Assembly (NCBI GenBank): GCA_004292855.1
Contig: RDXN01000071.1
Coordinates: 1-48,102 of the forward strand
Source of the DNA: Cytophagales bacterium
GTDB taxonomy: Bacteria; Bacteroidota; Bacteroidia; Cytophagales; Spirosomataceae
Direction: 5' to 3'
Length of the DNA stretch: 48,102 bases
The notes under the pieces are model-generated. The model searched no databases. It was given only the letters and a program-made list of their open reading frames with translations, and was not told the origin of the DNA. Both the position numbers and the translations under genes were made by a program. This document shows, piece after piece, positions 9,255 through 17,890 of this stretch. The number at the start of each line of letters is the position of its first letter. The first letter of the stretch is position 1.

Positions 9255-9995
9255 TTAGGATTTTTTGTTTGCTGCCGCCCAGCGCATTCGGTAGGCCTGC
9301 ATAGCCGTTTCGCCGAGTTCATGGAGCAATCGCCAGTTGGCTACCACGCCCACCACGGCCCCAATACCGGGTACAAGTTGCAACATTTTGGCGAGGTCGA
9401 TGTAGTCGCGGTATTCCTGCTGGAAGGTCTGCCAATCGAACAGGTTCATATCGTCGGGGAGGGTAGCCGCGAACTCGTGCCAGCGTTCCATCTGGCTGAA
9501 CACCTCACGCCGTCGTTCCTGACTCGAAAAGGCCAGTTGGAACACGTGGAGCACGAAAAGTCGCTCGCGGTAGTCGGATACGTCGTAGCCGTAGCCGGCC
9601 GCAATGTCGTAGAGAAGCTTGATTTTCAGGCTCAATAACAACGGAAAATCGGCCAGGCCGAGCAACAGCCCGCCCGCGCCCGTAACGCCCCCCTCGGCAG
9701 CCCCCACGCGCTTGTACCACGTCACGCGGTTACGCACGGCCTCTTCCTGCGCCATCAGCGAGGTTTGGGTAGTAGGTGCCGGAGCCACAAACTCCGATCC
9801 TGCCAACACGGCCCGCGTCATGTGTTTGATAGCCCCCGTAATAATGTCGTGGACCCGCTGCGGAATAATCCGGTTGATGCGCGTTTGCATCCCTTTACTC
9901 AACCGATTCGTCCACGAGGGCGGCTTCCGCATTTTGTCTTGCCAAACAGCAAGTTCGGCGAGGGCATGGCGGTCATAGAGGGTTTCGTTGGTCAT
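9255..9995 (-). CDS. EcsC family protein
   Basis: A 246-residue protein that matches the EcsC family by its pattern: an N-terminal helical part (AELAVWQDKMRKPPSW), then a Gly-rich hydrophobic stretch (GVTGAGGLLLGLADFPLLL) and a helical segment with YDIAAGYGYD. EcsC proteins are of unclear function; the name comes from a gene beside a Bacillus ABC transporter. I chose ATG 9995 (MTNETLYDRHALAEL) over the in-frame ATG at 10040, because the longer form would begin inside the terminator hairpin of the upstream gene. It ends 9 bp before the serine hydrolase start, so the two probably share a transcript. Confidence 0.8.
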   Translation of the reverse strand: MTNETLYDRHALAELAVWQDKMRKPPSWTNRLSKGMQTRINRIIPQRVHDIITGAIKHMTRAVLAGSEFVAPAPTTQTSLMAQEEAVRNRVTWYKRVGAAEGGVTGAGGLLLGLADFPLLLSLKIKLLYDIAAGYGYDVSDYRERLFVLHVFQLAFSSQERRREVFSQMERWHEFAATLPDDMNLFDWQTFQQEYRDYIDLAKMLQLVPGIGAVVGVVANWRLLHELGETAMQAYRMRWAAANKKS

Positions 9996-10016
9996 GGGGA
10001 AAAGAAAACTGCTAAA

Positions 10017-10064
10017 GATACGAACAAGCCCGGCCAACATTCGCTGACCGGGCTTGTTCGTATC
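10017..10064 (-). terminator. Terminator of the ExeM-like nuclease gene
   Basis: A perfect 17-bp stem (10017-10033 with 10048-10064) and a 14-base loop lie just after the nuclease stop codon at 10082. On the minus strand the stem is followed by a T-rich stretch (tttagcagttttctttt), as expected for intrinsic termination. Confidence 0.75.
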
Positions 10065-10081
10065 GAATCGGCACCGAAAAA

Positions 10082-13000
10082 CTAGTTCGCAATCACTCCC
10101 TCGACCGTGCGTGAGCAGGCACTACCGGGGTTGACCGTGATGCGGTACGGACCGGGTTTGCTGATGGTAAAAACACCGTTTGTGTTGCTTTCGGCCTGAC
10201 GAATCTCATACCCGTTAATACGGTCGAGGACCAGCACCCACTCGTACGACGTACCCCCGCTCACGCTCACCTGCACCTGACCGGGCGTAAGTAGCTGAAT
10301 CGTGGGTACGTTCGACGGGTTCGTCAACGTGCCACCAGGGAACGTCAGGATGATAATTGGCGTGGGATTCACCACCACCGTGATTGTCGACGACGTAGCC
10401 GATCCACAAGCCCCTACCACGCTGAGCGAATACGCACCTGCATCGCCCAGTTGTACGCTCGGAATCGACAGCGTATTGGTGGTTTGACCCGCCACCGGAC
10501 TTCCGCCTTTCAGCCAGTGATAGGCCGTTACTGGACCACTCACCGTTACCGGAATGCCCAATGGCGACCCCGTGCAGGCATTGACTGTGCCGGGCGTTGC
10601 GCCAATCACAACGCCCGATGCGTTTTGAACGATTGCTACGCTCCGGGTGGCCGTGCAGCCGTTGGTTCCTGTAACGACAACCGAATACGTACCCGTCTGG
10701 CTGATCGTTGCTGTCGCGTTCGCTCCGTTCTGACTCAGGCCCGGTCCGCTGAAGGCGTAGTTTATTCCACCGCTCGCTGTGAGTGTCGCGCTCGCTCCCG
10801 GCCCCGATGTACACAACGCCAGGCTACTCGCCGTGAGTGTGGCCGGAGGTGTTGCGGTGTTGCTGGCGACGACCGTGGTCGATGTGGCCGTACAGCCGTT
10901 GGCACCCGTTACGCGAACCGTGTAGGCACCCCCTGCTGTGACCGAGAACAAACCAGTTGTGTTGAACTGCCCGTCGCTCAGGGTGTAGCCGGTCGGCGTT
11001 CCGATTGTGCCGCCCGTCGCCGTAAGCGAAGCCGTTAGCTGTGAGCAGGTGATCGTGCCCGATGTTGCTAATGAAGCCGGAGGAGCCGCTACATCGCTCG
11101 CCACCGTGACGAACGTCAGTGCCCGGCAACCCGCTGCATTGGCAACGGTCACGGTGTAGGTGCCGCCCGTGGTAATGGTGAAACTACCTGTAGTATTACT
11201 TACTCCACTGCTCAGGGTGTAGCTGATGCCGCCCCCGGCAGTGAGCGTCGCGCTCGTGACGGTACAGTTGATCGAGTTCGAGGCTACCAACGTTGGGGTG
11301 GGCAGAGCCGTTTCGCTCGTGACGGTTGCCGTAGCCGAGGCCGTACAGCCCGACACGTTAGCAACAATTACGGTATAATTCCCCCCAGCCGATACAGTGA
11401 AGTTGCCCGTCGTATTTGACTGGGCATCGCTCAGGGTGTAGCCGGTCGGCGTTCCGATTGTGCCACCTGTAGCTGTCAGCGTTACGGTTGGGCTGGCGCA
11501 GGTAATGGTTGCGCTGGTCAGGCTCACATTGGTCGGGGCCGCATTATTGGTGCCGACCGTGGCGGTTGCCGTGGCCGTGCATCCGCTGGCATTGGCAACG
11601 GTTACGGTGTACGTGCCCCCCGTCGATACGGTGAAACTCCCTGCTGTGTTACTTTGCCCGTTGCTGAGGGTGTACCCTGTGGCCCCGGTTGCTGTAGCGG
11701 TAAGTGTTACGCTCGGCACAGCGCAGGTGATGGTTGCGCTGGTCAGGCTTACATTGGTCGGCAGGGCGTTGATCGTTACCGTTGTCAGGGCCATCGGGCT
11801 TGTGCAGCCGTTCACGGTACAACGTACGCAGATCGTATAGGTGCCCGGTGGTGTGGTTGCATCGAAGATGTAAGCGGGGGTTGGTGGGTTCGGATTTGAA
11901 ATCCCGGAACCTGTTTGCGGGTTCACCGTAAAACTCACCGTGCCCGTGTTGCAACCATTCACAGCCGCCGTCAGCGACTGACCCGCGCAAACGGTGCCGT
12001 TGTTCGTGAGCGTGTACGTTGGCAGAGCAGGACGGGAATTTACCGTAATGGTACCGCTTGCAGTCGTCGTTGTTGAGCCGCTCGCCGAGCTAACCGTCAG
12101 TGTAAAGGCTCCCGTAGCGGTGGCCGTAACGCTCGTCACGAACGAGGCCGACGTTTGGCCCGTTGCCGAGGTGCTGTTGGTGCCGTTTGTGATCGTGTAG
12201 CTGTAGCTGGCTCCGAAACCGGCCACCGTGGCTGTCAGTGCCACCGGGCTGCCTTCGCAAACAGTAGTGGGGGCTGCCACAAGCGTAGCTGCAACTGCCC
12301 CGCCCAGGGTCAGACCGACAAGCACAGGGTCGTGGTCGGATGAGCGGAACGGTTGGGTTCCGTTGAAGAGAGATACGTCGTTACGGAGGTCATCAGAATT
12401 CGCTCCAGTGGTCTCTCCCGAATCAAGCACATTATCGTTGTAATCTAAGGCTATTGGTTCTTCTGAGTTTATGTTCCATTTGGCCGTTCCCGTTACCTGA
12501 GGAAGCAGACTTGCCGTTACCAGAGCATGATCGAGTGATCCAGTTTGTCCCTGAAATACGTACGATTCTGTCGCTGTGGCTAACTTGGTAAGGCCCCCCG
12601 CCCGCAGAACGTCGATGGGGTCTTCCTCGTTGTAGGCATTCAAATCGCCCAGCACCATCACGTCGTTGTCGCCAGAGTTGGTTTGTATCTGCGTGATAAA
12701 CGTCAACAGAGCGGTAGATTGGGCTTTGCGTGTTGCATTGAACTGTGCCTGTCCATCGCCTTGATCTGTATCTGCTCCCGATGCACCACTACCTCCCTTC
12801 GATTTAAAGTGGTTATTGATCGCGGTAAACCGTTCGCCCGTAGCCCGCACTTGGAACGTTTGGGCCAATGGTGGCCGACTATAAACACTATTGTTATCGT
12901 AAACGGCATTCCCAACCAAACTAACCGAAGCAGGTTTGTAGATGAAAGCCACTTTGATTTCGTCCGTGCCAGAGCTACCCGTGGTATTGGCGAGCGCAAC

Positions 13001-15436
13001 TGCCGAATAGGTGCCCGCTGCCGTAGCCGTGTTTAAGCCATTTACCAGGTCGGCAATGGCCGACGTGGCTCCGTCGCCATCGTTCTCAATCTCAATCAGG
13101 CCAACAACATCTGCATTTAACTGACTAATTGCCGTGATAATCTTATTCCGCTGACGGGTAAACTCGCTGGAGCTATTGGCACCACGCGTCGTTGGGAAGC
13201 CTCCTCCCGATCCGTTCCCATTGAAATAGTTAAGTACATTGAAAGCCGCAACTTTTATGGTACCACCAACTGTAGGCACCGTTGGCCGGGCAGCGTACGT
13301 AAACACGGGCGCAACCGTTGGCTGAATCCGGTACTGACTAAACCCAAAACCTAGTACCCCCGTCAGACTCGAAACCGTACTGCCAATTCGCAGGGTTTTG
13401 GTAACAGGATCGATATAAGGAGCAGTGGTCGGATTCCCGGCTGCACTACCATCATCGAGGAGAATCCGGTTACGGTCGTTGAGACTCTGTTGAGCGGTTA
13501 TGGCTGCTACGTTGCTTGTGCCGGTTGAGGTGGTACCGGTAGCCGGGTTATCGTTGGGGTCGATAAAGTTGGTAGGCTGGATCAACCGTCCGTTCGACAG
13601 CACCAGTTCGCCAAAACGGCCCAAGCTAAAGGTTTCGGAAACAGTCAACGAAGAGAACGTTACAAGCATACCCTCGTACCGTTCGAGGTCGGCCACCGCC
13701 GTAACAGGTAGCGTTACCGATGTAGGCGCAACGGCAGATTGCTGCCCCGTTCCGGTCACCAGAACCGTACTGCCCGACGTGAACACCGCCTGATTGAACG
13801 AGGGCGTACTACTGTTTTCCTGAACAGTTCCCGACACCCGTACGCGGTCACCTACGTTAACCGACGCACCCGATGCGACAAAGATGCCCTCAGAGGTTAA
13901 CGCGTTTCCATCGCCATCCGCGTCTTCTTCCTGAATGTAGAAGCCCGCCGGGTTGAGGTTCGGGAACACCCCAACTACTACACCCTCAACCGTAAAGCTA
14001 CCGGGCGTTGCCGCCGTGCCGGTTCCCTGAATGGTATGGATGCGGGTCAGGGCTACGGGTGCGGCATCGTCGTTGGTGATTGTACCGATCCCCACACCGT
14101 CGATTAGGTTCGCGCCGGTCACGTTGCTCACCACCACCGAAAAGCTTTCGTTGGGTTCGGAGCTTGTGTCACCGCTGACTAATACTGTGAATGTATAGCT
14201 CGATTGCCCCGATGCAATCGTTTGGCTCGTCAAGCTGTTGGCTACATAATCGTTATTGCCTGTAGTTGCCGTGCCATCCTGCGTGGCGATATCGAACGTA
14301 ACTCCCCCCGCTCCCGCAGGTGCCGACAGCGTAACAGTAAAGGTCATCGAAGTTGTCCCGCTAGTGCCCTCAGCCAACGACACGTCGTTGATGCTCAGGT
14401 TTGGCAGCGGGGGCGTTGCCGTTACGGTCCCGCTCACGGGCACAACCGCCGTGGCCCCGCCCCCTTCAAAGGTGAGCGTTGTGGCGTATGTAGATCCAAC
14501 TGCCAGGCCCGATTGCAACGTTACGGTGAACGATGTGGCGGCAAGCGATGCGCTTGCAAACGTCGTTGAGGTGGGCGAAACCGTGAAATTCGGATTTGGT
14601 GAGCTCGCCGTAACATTACCCGTTGCAGTTGCAAAATTACTACCTGAAATACTGATTGTTTTTGATTCGGGTCCGTCCTGAAACACGTACGTTATGCCGT
14701 TGGCTCCGGTGAGGGATGCTGGGTTGGCGGTGAGGGTTGGAGTGGCAGCTAACGCACGTAAAGAATTGATGTAAGTTGTATTGCTACCTCCATTAGGCTG
14801 CCCGATAGTTGAAGCCTGACTGACCCAGTTTGAAGCCGTGGTTGCACCGGCAAGGTTTGACGTTAAAGAAATTCCACTATTGTTTGCTGGGGCAGGAATG
14901 CCAACAGACGCAACAAAACTACCGGTAGAGGCAGTCCATTTTATAGCAAAACCATTTGATGAGACTGAACCGCCTGTTGGTGATGTATCGGCCCAGACCA
15001 CATCCGTACCTGCCAAATCACCATTGTTGCCAACGTTGGCATTTGCCGCATTAGCTCCACCGCCAGTCACGGTAATATTCCAATCCCCCCCAGCAGGATT
15101 GTAAGATAAATCTTGAGAAGCTGCTGTGGCTCCGGCTAGAACTATGAGTGTACCAGCTTTAAAAATCGGAGCTATAGCCGCCATCCCTGTCAGTTTATAA
15201 GCAGAGAATTTAGTCGTTACGGCACTTGTACCATCTCCAATATGGAAGGCCTCAAGTTGAGCGGCTGTGAGATCCTGAACGAGCAGAACCTCTATAAACT
15301 CGTCCGTTGCAGTTAGATTTCCCCCTCTGTAAAATTCATTGACAATAATTTGCTGCGCCCTGGCACCAACCGCTGAACATAAAAAAAGCAGGAAGCCTAA
15401 TAGCACCTGCCTGCCGAAGTGTAATTTTCTTTGCAT
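10082..15436 (-). CDS. Large secreted ExeM/NucH-like extracellular nuclease with Calx-beta and Ig-like repeats
   Basis: A 1784-residue exoprotein. A signal peptide (QVLLGFLLFLCSAVGARAQ) is followed by a lamin-tail-like domain (about 30-205), a Calx-beta domain (about 345-458, with TITNDD), an OB-type domain (about 468-590, VEGVVVGVF and GFYIQEEDADGDG) and an endonuclease/exonuclease/phosphatase domain (about 725-1045). The last has the ExeM-type landmarks IKVAAFNVLNYF, VGLIEIENDGDG, NHFKSKGG, GDLNAYNEEDP and SDHDPVLVGL, covering the metal-binding Glu and Asp and the catalytic His residues. ExeM-type enzymes degrade extracellular DNA. The C-terminal 700 residues are Ig-like repeats, about five of them nearly alike (TITC, YTLSNGQSN). 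No standard T9SS tail is visible; the last 265 residues match those of the next gene. I chose ATG 15436 (MQRKLHF) over ATG 15466 because a TACATTTG promoter element lies at 15464-15471 and the paralogue also starts MQKQL. Confidence 0.87.
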   Translation of the reverse strand: MQRKLHFGRQVLLGFLLFLCSAVGARAQQIIVNEFYRGGNLTATDEFIEVLLVQDLTAAQLEAFHIGDGTSAVTTKFSAYKLTGMAAIAPIFKAGTLIVLAGATAASQDLSYNPAGGDWNITVTGGGANAANANVGNNGDLAGTDVVWADTSPTGGSVSSNGFAIKWTASTGSFVASVGIPAPANNSGISLTSNLAGATTASNWVSQASTIGQPNGGSNTTYINSLRALAATPTLTANPASLTGANGITYVFQDGPESKTISISGSNFATATGNVTASSPNPNFTVSPTSTTFASASLAATSFTVTLQSGLAVGSTYATTLTFEGGGATAVVPVSGTVTATPPLPNLSINDVSLAEGTSGTTSMTFTVTLSAPAGAGGVTFDIATQDGTATTGNNDYVANSLTSQTIASGQSSYTFTVLVSGDTSSEPNESFSVVVSNVTGANLIDGVGIGTITNDDAAPVALTRIHTIQGTGTAATPGSFTVEGVVVGVFPNLNPAGFYIQEEDADGDGNALTSEGIFVASGASVNVGDRVRVSGTVQENSSTPSFNQAVFTSGSTVLVTGTGQQSAVAPTSVTLPVTAVADLERYEGMLVTFSSLTVSETFSLGRFGELVLSNGRLIQPTNFIDPNDNPATGTTSTGTSNVAAITAQQSLNDRNRILLDDGSAAGNPTTAPYIDPVTKTLRIGSTVSSLTGVLGFGFSQYRIQPTVAPVFTYAARPTVPTVGGTIKVAAFNVLNYFNGNGSGGGFPTTRGANSSSEFTRQRNKIITAISQLNADVVGLIEIENDGDGATSAIADLVNGLNTATAAGTYSAVALANTTGSSGTDEIKVAFIYKPASVSLVGNAVYDNNSVYSRPPLAQTFQVRATGERFTAINNHFKSKGGSGASGADTDQGDGQAQFNATRKAQSTALLTFITQIQTNSGDNDVMVLGDLNAYNEEDPIDVLRAGGLTKLATATESYVFQGQTGSLDHALVTASLLPQVTGTAKWNINSEEPIALDYNDNVLDSGETTGANSDDLRNDVSLFNGTQPFRSSDHDPVLVGLTLGGAVAATLVAAPTTVCEGSPVALTATVAGFGASYSYTITNGTNSTSATGQTSASFVTSVTATATGAFTLTVSSASGSTTTTASGTITVNSRPALPTYTLTNNGTVCAGQSLTAAVNGCNTGTVSFTVNPQTGSGISNPNPPTPAYIFDATTPPGTYTICVRCTVNGCTSPMALTTVTINALPTNVSLTSATITCAVPSVTLTATATGATGYTLSNGQSNTAGSFTVSTGGTYTVTVANASGCTATATATVGTNNAAPTNVSLTSATITCASPTVTLTATGGTIGTPTGYTLSDAQSNTTGNFTVSAGGNYTVIVANVSGCTASATATVTSETALPTPTLVASNSINCTVTSATLTAGGGISYTLSSGVSNTTGSFTITTGGTYTVTVANAAGCRALTFVTVASDVAAPPASLATSGTITCSQLTASLTATGGTIGTPTGYTLSDGQFNTTGLFSVTAGGAYTVRVTGANGCTATSTTVVASNTATPPATLTASSLALCTSGPGASATLTASGGINYAFSGPGLSQNGANATATISQTGTYSVVVTGTNGCTATRSVAIVQNASGVVIGATPGTVNACTGSPLGIPVTVSGPVTAYHWLKGGSPVAGQTTNTLSIPSVQLGDAGAYSLSVVGACGSATSSTITVVVNPTPIIILTFPGGTLTNPSNVPTIQLLTPGQVQVSVSGGTSYEWVLVLDRINGYEIRQAESNTNGVFTISKPGPYRITVNPGSACSRTVEGVIAN
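11000..11760 (-). repeat. Tandem Ig-like coding repeats
   Basis: Consecutive units of roughly 65-75 codons recur, each with the pattern TNVSLTSATITC, TLTAT, GYTLS(N/D)(G/A)QSNT, GGTYTVTVAN and GCTATATATV. The DNA is similar enough to allow slippage or recombination. The boundaries are approximate. Confidence 0.75.
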
Positions 15437-15463
15437 AGAGAAGAAACTGAAGTGAATTGTGGA

Positions 15464-15471
15464 CAAATGTA
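15464..15471 (-). promoter_or_regulatory. TAnnTTTG promoter element for the ExeM-like nuclease
   Basis: TACATTTG on the minus strand matches the Bacteroidota -7 consensus and lies 27 bases before the chosen ATG at 15436. No convincing -33 TTG box is seen at the usual spacing. Confidence 0.55.
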
Positions 15472-15540
15472 GACGGGGTGTGTGACCTGAATGTTAATCA
15501 AATATTAACGTTAGGTCAGAGTCCTTCCAGATTACCTCGC

Positions 15541-15594
15541 TAATAACAAGCCGACCTGGTCAACAGATGTGTTGACCAGGTCGGCTTGTTATTA
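15541..15594 (-). terminator. Long perfect hairpin between nuclease and lamin-tail genes
   Basis: A perfect 24-bp stem (15541-15564 with 15571-15594) has a 6-base loop (agatgt). It lies between the lamin-tail gene's end and the nuclease promoter, in a 379-bp gap that also holds the nested inverted repeat at 15701-15793 and no gene. Its TAATAAC/GTTATTA ends make it look symmetrical rather than a classical one-way terminator. Confidence 0.65.
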
Positions 15595-15700
15595 CTCAAC
15601 GATTCAGCAAATGAAGGGCTTTCTCGCAATTCGTTACGATTTATTGAGTGGATTTCAATTTTGTGTGTTGCTCAACTGTCGCCCATTAAAGAAACCTGTA

Positions 15701-15793
15701 TTGGCCTTACGGCCATGCCGGATACTATCCGGCATTACAAAAGGTGCCCCTCCATGTTGTGCCGGATAGTATCCGGCATGGCCGTAAGGCCAA
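15701..15793. repeat. Nested 34-bp perfect inverted repeat
   Basis: The two 34-base arms (15701-15734 and 15760-15793) are exact reverse complements with a 25-base spacer. Each arm itself contains a palindrome around TGCCGGATA(C/G)TATCCGGCA (15715-15735 and 15760-15779) and a ggcc-ttac-ggcc quasi-palindrome. The element could fold as one long hairpin or as two smaller ones. It lies 22 bp beyond the stop of the lamin-tail gene. It could be a REP/MITE-like mobile repeat, a terminator or a protein-binding site. Confidence 0.9.
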
Positions 15794-15815
15794 AAACACA
15801 CAAGATTGCCCCTCC

Positions 15816-17726
15816 TTAGTTGATAATCAGCCCCTCTACCGTTCGGGCGCAGGCACTGCCTGGGTTCACCGTGAGCCGGTACGGGCCGGTTCTGTCAATA
15901 GTGAACAGACCCGTCGTGTTGCATTCGGATTGGCGAATTTCGTAGCCGTTGATCCGGTCGATTACCTGCGTCCATTCGTACATCGTGCCCCCGCTCACGC
16001 TCACCTGCACTTGTCCGGGCGTGGGTAGTTGAATGGTGGGTACGCTCGACGGGTCGATGAGGGTGCCACCGGGGAACGTTAATACAATGATTGGCGCGGG
16101 GTTCACGACCACTGTAAACGTCGATGAGCTGGCCGACCCACACGACCCCACCACACTTAGCGAGTACGCCCCCGCATCGCCCGGTTGTACGCTCGAAATC
16201 GACAGGGTATTGGTGTTCTGCCCTGGTATGAGTATTCCGTTTTTTAGCCAATAATAAGCCGTTACGATCCCGCTTACATTTACCGGAACCGCCAACGGCG
16301 ACCCCGTGCAGGCATTGACCGTTGCGGGCGTTGCGCCAATCACCAAGCCTGTCGGACTCACTACCAGTTCTACACCCGCCGAGGCCGTGCAGGTGTTGGC
16401 GTCGGTAACAATCACCGAAAATAGTCCAGCCGCCGAGGCAGTTGCCGTGGGGGTTGGACTATTCTGACTCAGGCCCGGCCCGCTAAAGGCATAGTTGGTG
16501 CCCCCGCTCGCCGTTAGGCTTACACTGCCACCCGTGCAAAAAGCCAAACTACTGGCCGAGAGCGTGGCTGCTGGTCGGGGGTTGATCGTCACGGTCGACA
16601 GGGCCATCGGACTCGTGCAGCCGCTCACGGTGCAACGCGCGCAGATCGTGTAGGTGCCCGGCGGGGTGTTTGCGTCGAATGTGTAGGTGAACGGCGGCAC
16701 AAAGGCCCCCGATGGGGTGACAGGGTTGGTCGTAAAAGTCAAGGTGCCACTTGAACACCCGTTGACGGTTACAACCAGGGGCGTTCCCGCACACACGGTT
16801 CCGCTATTGGTGAGCGAGTAGGTAGGCCGCGCCGGGATAGGATTCACCGTGATGTTGCTGCTGGCAACCGCCGTGCTGCCACCCACAGTTCCTGTTACGG
16901 TCAGAGTAAAAGCCCCACCCCCGGTAGCCGTAACGCTCGTCGCGAACGAGGTCGACGTTTGGGCCGTTGCCGAGGTGCTGTTGGTGCCGTTTGTGATCGT
17001 GTAGCTGTAGCTTGCTCCGAAGTTGCCCACGTTGACCGTAAACGCAACAGGCGAACCGTTGCAGATAGGGCCGGGGGCAGTGGCAAGGGTTGCCGTAAGG
17101 CTCGGTGGATTGCACAGATTTATGGCGGTTGCGCTGTTGCGCGGGTTGGGGGCACCCACGGCAAAATTGGTTGCATTTTGCCCCGTATCCTGACACCCAT
17201 TTGATGCCCTCAAAATAGCGTTCGTATTGCTTGGGGAAGCGGTTGGTCCGGTACCCTCGAAACAACTGGCCGAAGAGCCATAGCCAACCAAATCAATGAT
17301 TTGTGCGCCAGTCGGGCAGGACCCACTCAGGGCGGCTGTCACGTTAACCAACGCAACCTTTGCACTGGATAGATTCAACTGCGTAGTATTTGCCATATCG
17401 GGGGTAGGCAAATCGGTTGTCCCGCCCCCACCAGCAACCATCTGGATTAGGTAATACCCCCCGGCCTGTATCGTTCCGGTTAGTGAGGTTGGTGTCCAGC
17501 TTGTTCCGGCATCCGTCGCGTATTGCACTGACCAACCCGCCAGAGAAACCGGTGCATTTCCCCGATTGAACAACTCAATAAAGTCATTTTTATACGTAGA
17601 GCCGGTGTTCCCTCCTCCCCCATAAATCTGGCTGATTACTACCTGTGCCCGAACGTCCACCGTTGAACACATCGATAAAAGGAAACCAAGTACCATGAGC
17701 CTGGCAGAGTAAAGTTGTTTTTGCAT
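15816..17726 (-). CDS. Secreted lamin-tail-domain protein with Ig-like repeats
   Basis: A 636-residue exoprotein. A signal peptide (SARLMVLGFLLSMCSTVDVRAQ) is followed by a lamin tail domain (about 25-150; VVISQIYGGGG, NDFIELFNRGN, LAGWSVQYA), which in bacteria is common on secreted nucleases and phosphatases. Ig-like modules come next. The protein has no nuclease domain of its own, so it may be a non-catalytic partner or binding protein. The last 265 residues are closely similar to the end of the ExeM-like nuclease downstream (DRINGYEIRQ, GPYR(L/I)TVNPGSAC, RTVEG), and a module with YSYTITNGTNSTSAT is shared too. I chose ATG 17726 (MQKQLYS) because a TATATTTG promoter element covers 17751-17758, over the alternative ATG at 17753. 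Confidence 0.82.
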   Translation of the reverse strand: MQKQLYSARLMVLGFLLSMCSTVDVRAQVVISQIYGGGGNTGSTYKNDFIELFNRGNAPVSLAGWSVQYATDAGTSWTPTSLTGTIQAGGYYLIQMVAGGGGTTDLPTPDMANTTQLNLSSAKVALVNVTAALSGSCPTGAQIIDLVGYGSSASCFEGTGPTASPSNTNAILRASNGCQDTGQNATNFAVGAPNPRNSATAINLCNPPSLTATLATAPGPICNGSPVAFTVNVGNFGASYSYTITNGTNSTSATAQTSTSFATSVTATGGGAFTLTVTGTVGGSTAVASSNITVNPIPARPTYSLTNSGTVCAGTPLVVTVNGCSSGTLTFTTNPVTPSGAFVPPFTYTFDANTPPGTYTICARCTVSGCTSPMALSTVTINPRPAATLSASSLAFCTGGSVSLTASGGTNYAFSGPGLSQNSPTPTATASAAGLFSVIVTDANTCTASAGVELVVSPTGLVIGATPATVNACTGSPLAVPVNVSGIVTAYYWLKNGILIPGQNTNTLSISSVQPGDAGAYSLSVVGSCGSASSSTFTVVVNPAPIIVLTFPGGTLIDPSSVPTIQLPTPGQVQVSVSGGTMYEWTQVIDRINGYEIRQSECNTTGLFTIDRTGPYRLTVNPGSACARTVEGLIIN

Positions 17727-17750
17727 GGAGTATGTTATATGAGTTGCAAA

Positions 17751-17758
17751 CAAATATA
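17751..17758 (-). promoter_or_regulatory. TAnnTTTG promoter element for the lamin-tail gene
   Basis: TATATTTG on the minus strand lies 24 bases before ATG 17726, a position very like that in the paralogous nuclease gene. It overlaps the longer possible start at 17753 and so argues against it. Confidence 0.55.
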
Positions 17759-17836
17759 TAAGACCTTTTAAACCAGTACGTTAAAGGATTATTAATTAAG
17801 TAATTTTACTTATATGGTAGAATTGACAAAAAAAAT

Positions 17837-17867
17837 AAGCCCCCGTCAGCAGAACCGACGGGGGCTT
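17837..17867 (-). terminator. Intrinsic terminator of the T9SS nuclease gene
   Basis: An 11-bp GC-rich stem (17837-17847 with 17857-17867) with a 9-base loop is followed on the minus strand by TTATTTTTTTTG. This is the clearest classical rho-independent terminator in the window, and it lies 24 bp after the stop at 17891. Confidence 0.9.
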
Positions 17868-17890
17868 GGTATTTTCAAACGAACGCTTCA

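Noticed and set aside
10900-12000. Regularly spaced similar sequences resembling a repeat array
   Set aside because: They are in-frame Ig-like protein repeats of about 200 bp with no constant short repeat and variable spacer, so this is not a CRISPR array.
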